A stretch of 7,901 bases of DNA from Bacteroides sp. (lineage in GTDB: Bacteria; Bacteroidota; Bacteroidia; Bacteroidales; Bacteroidaceae). Under the pieces are notes generated by a model. That model searched no databases. It had not been told where the DNA came from and saw only the letters and a program-made list of their open reading frames with translations. The DNA lies in NCBI GenBank assembly GCA_021204375.1, contig JAJPZL010000258.1, positions 1-7,901 on the forward strand. Reading direction: 5' to 3'. Positions 1-5,873 of this stretch are shown here, piece after piece (the stretch's first letter is position 1; each line of letters starts with the position of its first letter). A program made the position numbers and the translations under genes.

Positions 1-7
1 CGGAGAT

Positions 8-70
8 TTTAACAGGGTTAAAGAGACACTAAAATAATCTGGTAATCAAAGAGGTTAATTATTTTTTAAC
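8..70. repeat. Two pairs of inverted TTAAC/GTTAA motifs upstream of the receptor gene
   Basis: The far upstream leader has TTTAAC at 8-13 facing GTTAAA at 17-22, separated by three bases. A second pair follows, GTTAA at 54-58 facing TTAAC at 66-70. The first could be a small hairpin or the edge of an operator, and the second is an arrangement of the same pentamers with reversed order. The region is AT-rich, so some matches are expected by chance. Nothing identifies a binding protein. The upstream gene is outside the window, so this may also belong to that gene's 3' end. Confidence 0.25.
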
Positions 71-90
71 TTTATAATAAATATTTTACC

Positions 91-124
91 CCGGTTGCAC
101 CCGGATTATGCTTTTCTTTGCACC
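91..124 (+). promoter_or_regulatory. Candidate promoter region of the receptor gene
   Basis: TTTCTTTG at 113-120, followed by CACC, resembles the Bacteroidetes -7 element TAnnTTTG with one mismatch (T for A at its second base). No TTTG lies at the expected 19-21 bases upstream. The nearest TTG is at 95-97, only 15 bases away, so the -33 part is poor. The heptamer TTGCACC occurs twice, at 95-101 and 118-124, 23 bases apart, and the first copy is bracketed by CCGG at 91-94 and 101-104. This could be a regulator-dependent promoter, but the assignment is tentative. Confidence 0.3.
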
Positions 125-150
125 TCAGAACAGGTAATTTAAGGTTAGAC

Positions 151-184
151 AGGACTTATAAGTAAATTTTGGTTAAGCATTGTG
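151..184 (+). other. Anomalous start region: signal-peptide codons upstream of the first usable start codon
   Basis: The frame of the receptor gene is open from just after a TAG at 146-148. Reading from 158 gives ATA-Ser-Lys-Phe-Trp-Leu-Ser-Ile and then runs into the GTG at 182. If ATA 158-160 were ATG, the protein would begin with a short charged segment (SK), a hydrophobic core (about LSIVVMVIATINLI) and a plausible cleavage region (YGA/DN), which is a complete signal peptide. There is no in-frame ATG, GTG or TTG between the TAG and 182. AGGA at 151-154 is only three bases before the ATA. Starting at GTG 182 or ATG 188 leaves a signal sequence with no positive charge. Either an ATA start is used, or ATG has mutated to ATA (or been misread). 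Confidence 0.5.
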
Positions 185-2626
185 GTGATGGTGATTGCCA
201 CAATTAACCTCATATATGGAGCAGACAACCGCGGAAGTATCAGCGGACAAGTAGTAGACTCACATACAAAAGAGCCGTTGGGTTTTGTAAACGTAGGGAT
301 CCGGAAACAGAATTCTACCGAGTTTCTTCCCATCGGATCCTCAACCGATGACAACGGAAAGTTTACTCTGTCCAACGTTCCCTACGACACTTATACACTG
401 GTAATAACCTTTATGGGATACACCCCTCACGAACAAGTCGTATCCCTCTCCTCTGCTGCCGGTAACATTGATCTCAGAACTATTTTACTCTCCGAGGACG
501 GCCTTGTACTGGACGAAGTACAGGTGATGGGTGTTAAATCACAAATGCGGATGGAGATTGATAAAAAAGTATTCAACGTCGACCAGAATATCGCTGCCAC
601 CGGAGTTTCTGCCAGTGATATTTTAAGTAACATCCCCTCCATAGAGGTAGATAACGAAGGAGAGATCTCACTCCGGGGAAACAGTTCCGTTACCATCTGG
701 ATCAATGGAAAAGCCTCCGGACTCTCAGCAGATAACCAGGCACAGATACTGGAGCAACTTCCCGCAGAAAGCATTGAAAAGATCGAAGTGATCACCAATC
801 CCTCCTCGAAATACAGCCCGGAAGGAACAGCCGGTATTATCAATATCATGCTGAAACGAGACCGGAAAGCAGGCTACTATGGAAGTGTACAAGCCGGTGG
901 GAACAGCCAGGGCGGTTACAATGCCAGTGGGAACATTAACTATAGCAGCGGCAAACTCGAAGCCTATGCCAATCTCGGATACCGTCACTGGCAAAACAAA
1001 GGAGGCGGATACTCCGACCGGCTTAACTTTTCAGAGAACGATACCACCTATTTAGATCAGACTACCCGGAGAAAAGGAGACGGCAATAACTTTTTCGGCA
1101 GGGCAGGCCTCACTTATCATCTTACCGAAAAAGACCATTTCAGTATCGGAGGTTTCGGAATGCTGAGAAATGGCGATAACCGCACTACCGTAAATTACCT
1201 GAGTAATATGCTAGGCTCTTACCGGCAAAGCCAACGCCTTACCTCCTCCGATAATGATATGACAGGAGGAAATATCGAACTCGGCTATAAACGCGATTTT
1301 ACAGAAACAAGCGATCTGGATATTACTGTCTCCTACAATAAATGGGGGTCGGATGATACTTCGATCTATCAGCAGAACTCCCTCTACGAAGATGAAAGTA
1401 GAAGCAACTCCTACCAGAAGCAACTTAAAGACATCAACAACCACAACTTGGAGTTCCAGCTGGATTACACCAACAACTTCCTCGAAAAACATAAGATAGA
1501 GGCCGGATATAAAGGAACCCTGGGACGGGAAGATAGTCCGGTAGAGACCTATTCGGGAACAGCAGAAAACACTCTGGCCGCCGAAGAGAGTCTCTTCAAC
1601 AGGTTTATCTACGACCGGGATATCCATGCCTTTTACACCAATTATGGAGCTAAATACGGCAAACTCAGTTTCCAGGCAGGCTTGCGGGGAGAGTATTCCA
1701 ACATCTCTACCCGATCCCTGAAATACGGAGAGACAAAGAAAAACGGAGAGGCCTACAAAACCGAATATTTCAGTCTTTTCCCCAGCTTCTTTGTAACCTA
1801 TAGTTTACCCAATGAGAACGAGGTCCAGGTTAACTACACCCGTCGTATTTCACGACCCTGGGGCGGACAACTCAATTCTTTTGCCAATATAACAGACTCC
1901 ACCAATATCTCCTTCGGTAATCCCTACCTCAATCCACAATATTCCAATGCTTTTGAGCTTAACTGGTTAAAAAGCTGGGAAGACCACATGCTCTCCTTTT
2001 CCGGATATTACCGTACTACGGACGATGTGATCCAGCGGATCAGCTACCGGGATGGAGATATTATGAAAAGTACCTTCCAGAACATAGCCAAAACCACTTC
2101 GGCCGGAACCGAGATCGTACTGAAAAATAAATTCTTCCGGCGGCTGGACCTGACATCCACCCTGAACCTCTATTACTATAAACTGGACGGTTTTACCTAT
2201 CAACCCGAAGGACTCGAAACCGTAGTAACAGGGAACAGCCAGAAAGACTTTTCCTGGGATCTGCGAATGATCGGAATAGTCAATCTTCCCCACTCCTACT
2301 CCATGCAGCTTACCGGGAATTACAATTCCAGGCGGGTTACCGCACAGGGATACCGGAAAGGGAACTATGCCCTGGATGCCGGACTCCGTAAATCCTTTAA
2401 CAACATCAGCCTGAATTTAAGCGGACGCGACCTGCTCGACTCCCGGAAATGGCGGACGGTTATATCCGGAGACGGATTCAGCCAGGAATCAGAGAACTGG
2501 CGGGGAGGCCGGCAGGTCTCTCTTACCGTAACCTATAGCTTCGGCAATATGAACCCCAAAAGAGGAAAGAACCGCAATGAAGGGGGCCAGGAGAGCGGCG
2601 GTTACGATATAGGAGGCGACTATTAA
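182..2626 (+). CDS. TonB-dependent-receptor-like outer-membrane beta-barrel protein with N-terminal CarboxypepD_reg-like domain
   Basis: This is an outer-membrane receptor of the Bacteroidetes 'outer membrane beta-barrel family' (CarboxypepD_reg plus plug plus OMP_b-brl_3 type), expected to move or bind an unidentified ligand at the cell surface. Numbering from GTG 182, a hydrophobic export segment (about 2-13) is followed by a carboxypeptidase-regulatory-like beta-sandwich (about 17-110, opening GSISGQVVDS, with the typical DDNGKFTLSNVP and FMGY motifs). A plug-like region spans about 120-228, with ILSNIPSIEVDNEG, ISLRGNSSVTIWINGK and IEVITNPSSKYSPEGTAGII. A long barrel follows, with alternating aromatic strands, ending near VSLTVTYSFGN. 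A hydrophilic Gly/Asn/Arg-rich tail of about 25 residues closes the protein. I see no SusC-type signature motif and no partner SusD gene, so it is not a classical glycan-uptake pair. The start is uncertain: GTG 182 is the first usable codon, but an ATA at 158 would give a better signal peptide (822 residues). The frame is otherwise intact. The ABM gene follows after 30 bases. The family call is strong and the substrate is unknown. Confidence 0.9.
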   Translation: MVMVIATINLIYGADNRGSISGQVVDSHTKEPLGFVNVGIRKQNSTEFLPIGSSTDDNGKFTLSNVPYDTYTLVITFMGYTPHEQVVSLSSAAGNIDLRTILLSEDGLVLDEVQVMGVKSQMRMEIDKKVFNVDQNIAATGVSASDILSNIPSIEVDNEGEISLRGNSSVTIWINGKASGLSADNQAQILEQLPAESIEKIEVITNPSSKYSPEGTAGIINIMLKRDRKAGYYGSVQAGGNSQGGYNASGNINYSSGKLEAYANLGYRHWQNKGGGYSDRLNFSENDTTYLDQTTRRKGDGNNFFGRAGLTYHLTEKDHFSIGGFGMLRNGDNRTTVNYLSNMLGSYRQSQRLTSSDNDMTGGNIELGYKRDFTETSDLDITVSYNKWGSDDTSIYQQNSLYEDESRSNSYQKQLKDINNHNLEFQLDYTNNFLEKHKIEAGYKGTLGREDSPVETYSGTAENTLAAEESLFNRFIYDRDIHAFYTNYGAKYGKLSFQAGLRGEYSNISTRSLKYGETKKNGEAYKTEYFSLFPSFFVTYSLPNENEVQVNYTRRISRPWGGQLNSFANITDSTNISFGNPYLNPQYSNAFELNWLKSWEDHMLSFSGYYRTTDDVIQRISYRDGDIMKSTFQNIAKTTSAGTEIVLKNKFFRRLDLTSTLNLYYYKLDGFTYQPEGLETVVTGNSQKDFSWDLRMIGIVNLPHSYSMQLTGNYNSRRVTAQGYRKGNYALDAGLRKSFNNISLNLSGRDLLDSRKWRTVISGDGFSQESENWRGGRQVSLTVTYSFGNMNPKRGKNRNEGGQESGGYDIGGDY

Positions 2627-2656
2627 CGAACAATAATCACTAATAATTAAGTATAT

Positions 2657-2938
2657 ATGATCACCATTGTAGCAAAATTCACCCTGAAAGCAGGAAAGAA
2701 ACAGGAGTTTATCCAGGCCGTAACTCCTATGATCGAAGGTAGCAGAAAAGAGTCCGGAAATGTATCATACAATCTTTTTGAAGATATCCGGAATAATAAT
2801 ATACTGACCTTTATAGAAGAGTGGAAAGATAAAGGAGCCATCGACTTCCACAACCAGACAGAACATTTTCTTACCGGCCTGGATGTGATTAAAGAATTAA
2901 GTGAAAATATTGAGATCACTCAGTATCAGAAACTCTGA
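2657..2938 (+). CDS. ABM-domain protein, putative quinol monooxygenase (YgiN-like)
   Basis: This is a 93-residue single-domain protein of the antibiotic biosynthesis monooxygenase (ABM, PF03992-type) superfamily: small, usually dimeric ferredoxin-like folds. Some members oxidise quinols or polyketides, while others act on haem or have no known substrate. The sequence covers the whole domain: first strand MITIVAKFTLKAGKK (1-15), helix with EFIQAVTPMIEGSRKESG (17-34), strand NVSYNLFED (35-43), strand NILTFIEEWKDKGAI (48-62), the usual His-containing helix DFHNQTEHF (63-71, His65 and His70) and a last strand (about 85-92). There is no signal peptide, so it should be cytoplasmic. ATG 2657 fits the domain's N-terminus exactly, and the bases before it are A/T-rich with no clear Shine-Dalgarno. 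Because it begins 30 bases after the receptor's stop with no terminator between them, co-transcription is likely. Its actual substrate cannot be inferred from sequence. Confidence 0.85.
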   Translation: MITIVAKFTLKAGKKQEFIQAVTPMIEGSRKESGNVSYNLFEDIRNNNILTFIEEWKDKGAIDFHNQTEHFLTGLDVIKELSENIEITQYQKL

Positions 2939-2986
2939 TACGACTGAAGAAGACTTCATTTTTCGTATAATTTTATAGTTACAGAA

Positions 2987-3030
2987 AACAGCCAGGCTAT
3001 TCAGGATCATTTCCTGATAGTCTGGCTGTT
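2987..3030 (-). terminator. Long hairpin in the convergent gap, probable clpB terminator
   Basis: AACAGCCAG at 2987-2995 pairs perfectly with CTGGCTGTT at 3022-3030. The stem continues through CTAT (2997-3000) with ATAG (3017-3020), and, with T3001 bulged, CAGGA (3002-3006) with TCCTG (3012-3016), closing a five-base loop. On the - strand the stem is followed by TTTTCTGTAAC, which gives a short U-rich tail just after the clpB stop codon (3054). On the + strand the tail is GTTGATTG, much poorer in T. It therefore mainly fits termination of clpB, and may also stop + strand transcripts from the ABM gene weakly. Confidence 0.8.
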
Positions 3031-3053
3031 GATTGAGAGAGAAAGTAACCTTC

Positions 3054-5642
3054 TCAGTTCTTAAAGACCAGCCCATTTTCTATCGCATCCACTATAATAG
3101 GTTTTGTGCGGTCTACCTCCTGGGAGATCAATTTTTTAGAAAGATCATTCAACAAATAATGCTGGATAGCCCTTTTTACCGGACGGGCACCAAATTCGGG
3201 ATCATATCCGGCGTTAGCAATAAACTCTACAGCCTCTTCCGTCATGTGCAGGTCCACCCCACCGGCCTGGAGCATCTTTTCAACACCGTGGATCTGTAAC
3301 CAGACGATCTGCCGGATCTCCTGCTGATTCAGCGGCAGGAACATGATCGTTTCATCAATACGATTCAGGAACTCCGGGCGGATACTCTTCTTGAGCATCT
3401 CCATGACCTCCTGTTTGGTCTCCTCAATTACCTCTTCCCGGTTCACATCATTGAGTTTCTCCATCTGGCTCTGGATATAGGCACTTCCCATATTAGAGGT
3501 CATAATAATGATCGTATTTTTAAAGTTCACCACACGACCCTTATTATCCGTAAGACGGCCATCGTCCAATACATGGAGCAGAATATTAAAAACATCCAGA
3601 TGAGCCTTCTCGATCTCGTCAAAGAGTACCACCGAATAGGGTTTCCGACGGATCGCCTCCGTTAGCTGTCCACCCTCGTCATAACCCACATATCCCGGAG
3701 GGGCTCCTACCAGCCGGGAAACAGCATGTTTCTCCTGGTACTCACTCATATCAATACGGGTCATCATGGTCTCATCATCAAACAGGAACTCCGCCAGTGC
3801 TTTGGCAAGCTCGGTCTTACCGACCCCCGTAGTACCCAGGAAAATAAAGGAACCGATCGGACGTTTAGGATCCTGCAACCCGGCACGGCTCCGGCGTACA
3901 GCATCCGCAACAGCCTCAATCGCCTCATCCTGGCCGATCACCCGTTTATGCAACTCCTCTTCCAGATGCAACAATTTATCTTTTTCACTCTGCATCATTT
4001 TGGTAACCGGAATACCCGTCCAGCGGGACACCACATCCGCAATATCTTCTGCATCGACCTCCTCTTTGATCATAGCCGAGCTACCCTGCATCTCATACAA
4101 CTTCTGCTGAGTCTGCTCCATCTGCTCATTCAAAGCCTGAAGTTTACCATAACGGATCTCGGCCACTTTGCCATAATCGCCTTCCCGTTCCGCTCTCTCC
4201 GCTTCGAACTTCAGGTTCTCAACCTCGATCTTATTCTGTTGGATCTGGTCAATCAACTCTTTCTCGCTCTGCCATTTAGCCTTATACGAATTCTCCTGTT
4301 CCTTTAGTTCCGAAAGCTCCTTGTTCAGAGATTCCAGTTTCATATTATCCTGCTCTCTCTTAATAGCTTCGCGCTCTATTTCAAGCTGTTTGATCCTGCG
4401 GGAGATCTCGTCCAGCCCCTCAGGCACCGAATCTACCTCCATACGCAATTTAGCCGCCGCCTCATCCATCAGGTCAATCGCCTTATCGGGCAGGAAACGA
4501 TCCGTTATATAACGGTCTGAAAGCTCTACCGCCGCAATGATCGCATCATCTTTAATGCGTACATGATGGTGATTCTCATACCGTTCCTTCAGGCCACGCA
4601 AAATAGAGATGGTACTCAATATATCCGGCTCGTCCACCTGTACAGTCTGGAAACGCCGCTCCAGTGCCTTATCCTTTTCAAAATATTTCTGGTATTCATC
4701 TAAGGTAGTAGCACCAATAGAACGAAGCTCCCCACGGGCCAGCGCAGGTTTCAGGATATTGGCGGCATCCATCGCCCCCTCTCCTTTTCCGGCACCCACC
4801 AATGTATGGATCTCATCAATAAAGAGGATAATATTACCATCCGATTTAACCACTTCGTTGATCACGCTCTTCAACCGTTCCTCAAATTCACCCTTATACT
4901 TTGCACCGGCAACCAAAGCTCCCATATCCAAGGAGTAGACCTGTTTATTCCGGAGGTTATCCGGAACATCTCCCCGGATAATACGGTGTGCCAGTCCCTC
5001 CACAATCGCAGTTTTACCCGTACCCGGTTCTCCGATCAGGATCGGGTTATTCTTGGTACGACGGCTCAATATCTGAAGTACCCTGCGTATCTCATCATCC
5101 CGTCCGATAACCGGATCCAGCTTTCCACTACGGGCCGCTTCATTCAGGTTAACGGCATATTTAGAGAGCGACTGGTAAGTATCTTCACTCGACTGCGAAG
5201 TCACCTTTTCACCCTGGCGCAACTCATTAACAGCAGCTTTCAGGTCGCGTTCATTCACTCCGGCATCTTTCAGCAGGATCGAAGCACTCCCTTTCTCAGT
5301 AAGAATAGCCAGTAAAATATGTTCCAGGGATACATATTCATCTCCCATCTCCTTAGAAATAGAAATAGCCCGCTGAAGATCATCATTCGTCTCACGACTC
5401 AGATAAGGTTCTCCTCCGGAAACTTTAGGCAAAGAGTTGACCTGCGTCTCCAGTGCTGAACGAAGCTGGATAATATTCACTCCCAGTTTCTGAAAAAGGA
5501 AGTTGGTTATATTCTCCCCCACCTTCATCACCCCATAGAGCACGTGTAGCGGCTCAATAGCCTGTCCTCCTTTACTGTTCACCAGATTAATAGCCTCCTC
5601 TATAGCTTCCTGAGATTTAATTGTAAAATTATTGAAGTTCAT
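3054..5642 (-). CDS. clpB: ATP-dependent chaperone ClpB (Hsp100 disaggregase)
   Basis: ClpB is a hexameric AAA+ chaperone of the cytoplasm that threads aggregated proteins through its pore and works with DnaK/DnaJ/GrpE in recovery from heat and other stress. The 862-residue product has every expected part. The Clp N-terminal double repeat is at about 4-145. The first AAA+ module has Walker A GEPGTGKT at 204-211 (Lys210), Walker B with Glu277 in FIDEIH, and a KYKG pore loop. A charged middle-domain coiled coil lies at about 400-520, ahead of the [10 protein letters not shown] segment. The second AAA+ module has Walker A GTTGVGKT at 603-610 (Lys609), Walker B Glu676 in LFDEIEK, pore loop GYVGYDEGG, the arginine in FLNRIDE and sensor-2 GARPVKR. 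The start at 5642 ([10 protein letters not shown]) matches the usual ClpB N-terminus; the frame stays open 69 codons further upstream but that part covers promoter DNA. The middle domain and the absence of a ClpP-binding (IGF/L) loop separate it from ClpA/ClpC. A stress-type inverted repeat lies upstream. Confidence 0.98.
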   Translation of the reverse strand: MNFNNFTIKSQEAIEEAINLVNSKGGQAIEPLHVLYGVMKVGENITNFLFQKLGVNIIQLRSALETQVNSLPKVSGGEPYLSRETNDDLQRAISISKEMGDEYVSLEHILLAILTEKGSASILLKDAGVNERDLKAAVNELRQGEKVTSQSSEDTYQSLSKYAVNLNEAARSGKLDPVIGRDDEIRRVLQILSRRTKNNPILIGEPGTGKTAIVEGLAHRIIRGDVPDNLRNKQVYSLDMGALVAGAKYKGEFEERLKSVINEVVKSDGNIILFIDEIHTLVGAGKGEGAMDAANILKPALARGELRSIGATTLDEYQKYFEKDKALERRFQTVQVDEPDILSTISILRGLKERYENHHHVRIKDDAIIAAVELSDRYITDRFLPDKAIDLMDEAAAKLRMEVDSVPEGLDEISRRIKQLEIEREAIKREQDNMKLESLNKELSELKEQENSYKAKWQSEKELIDQIQQNKIEVENLKFEAERAEREGDYGKVAEIRYGKLQALNEQMEQTQQKLYEMQGSSAMIKEEVDAEDIADVVSRWTGIPVTKMMQSEKDKLLHLEEELHKRVIGQDEAIEAVADAVRRSRAGLQDPKRPIGSFIFLGTTGVGKTELAKALAEFLFDDETMMTRIDMSEYQEKHAVSRLVGAPPGYVGYDEGGQLTEAIRRKPYSVVLFDEIEKAHLDVFNILLHVLDDGRLTDNKGRVVNFKNTIIIMTSNMGSAYIQSQMEKLNDVNREEVIEETKQEVMEMLKKSIRPEFLNRIDETIMFLPLNQQEIRQIVWLQIHGVEKMLQAGGVDLHMTEEAVEFIANAGYDPEFGARPVKRAIQHYLLNDLSKKLISQEVDRTKPIIVDAIENGLVFKN

Positions 5643-5768
5643 ATAAGTATGATTTACGTTTATTTGGTTTTCAAAAAGAAACATCCCGTAAATTGTTTTT
5701 GTTCTTACAGGAAGTTTCCGCAAAGAACCGTTCAAAACATTTGCCAATCCTCCTCTGCTACTATTTTT
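5643..5768 (-). other. Leader of clpB, with a small hairpin at 5701-5728
   Basis: If the promoter at 5769-5797 is right, clpB mRNA has a 5' leader of roughly 115-120 bases. Read on the - strand it holds GTTCTT (5728-5723) that can pair with AAGAAC (5706-5701). Inside is GGA-AACT-TCC, separated by a 3x3 internal loop, so the stem is modest. The last 30 bases before the ATG are A/T-rich (AAATAAACGTAAATC), as usual for Bacteroidetes ribosome entry, with no obvious Shine-Dalgarno. A second, weaker -7-like string TTCTTTGC overlaps the hairpin (about 5720-5727) and could be an alternative promoter. Confidence 0.4.
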
Positions 5769-5797
5769 GCAGATACAACGGATTAATTTATGACAAA
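5769..5797 (-). promoter_or_regulatory. Predicted clpB promoter
   Basis: On the - strand, TTTG at 5797-5794 is followed after 18 bases by TATCTGC (5775-5769), close to the Bacteroidetes -33 TTTG / -7 TAnnTTTG layout. The -7 element is imperfect, with TGC where TTTG is expected. Transcription would begin around 5760-5765. The -33 element is overlapped by the inverted repeat at 5795-5840, so a bound regulator would be expected to affect initiation. Confidence 0.5.
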
Positions 5798-5840
5798 ATG
5801 ACACATTTCCACCCCTTTCAGAGTAAAAATGTGTCATTTT
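5795..5840. promoter_or_regulatory. Perfect 14-bp inverted repeat with TGACA half-sites, candidate clpB operator
   Basis: AAAATGACACATTT (5795-5808) and AAATGTGTCATTTT (5827-5840) are exact reverse complements with an 18-base spacer. TGACA also occurs at 5791-5795, eight bases from the copy at 5799-5803, so the promoter-proximal side carries two direct half-sites and the distal side one inverted half-site (TGTCA 5832-5836). The block lies just upstream of and touching the predicted clpB -33 element. It is not CIRCE (TTAGCACTC-N9-GAGTGCTAA). It could also act as an AT-rich hairpin at the 3' end of the fimbrillin transcript, since it starts 33 bases after that stop codon and its arm ends in TTTT, but the long loop and low GC make a strong terminator unlikely. 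Confidence 0.6.
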
Positions 5841-5873
5841 TCTATCCAACAGCCGGAGCTACCCTAAACAGAG

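Noticed and set aside
427..2293. Minus-strand open frames within the receptor gene
   Set aside because: They are shadows of a single intact 814-codon frame with clear outer-membrane receptor motifs.
182..2626. SusC-type glycan-uptake receptor
   Set aside because: No SusD partner, no SusC signature motif visible, and the length (about 814) is shorter than typical SusC (about 1000). The plug and barrel motifs fit the OMP_b-brl_3 type better.
3033..3299. Plus-strand 88-codon frame after the ABM gene
   Set aside because: It is entirely antisense to the clpB 3' end apart from about 20 bases and begins just after the terminator hairpin.
3726..5315. Plus-strand open frames opposite clpB (3726-4307, 4806-5315 and shorter ones)
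   Set aside because: They are antisense to a highly conserved chaperone gene, have low-complexity hydrophobic or Ser/Arg-rich translations, and no start context or recognisable domain.
5795..5840. CIRCE/HrcA operator at clpB
   Set aside because: The arms do not match TTAGCACTC-N9-GAGTGCTAA and the spacer is 18 rather than 9 bases.
5643..5849. 69-codon N-terminal extension of the clpB frame up to 5849
   Set aside because: ClpB begins at MNFNNF in its family and the 862-residue length is typical. The extension translates the operator and promoter DNA and has no domain-like sequence.
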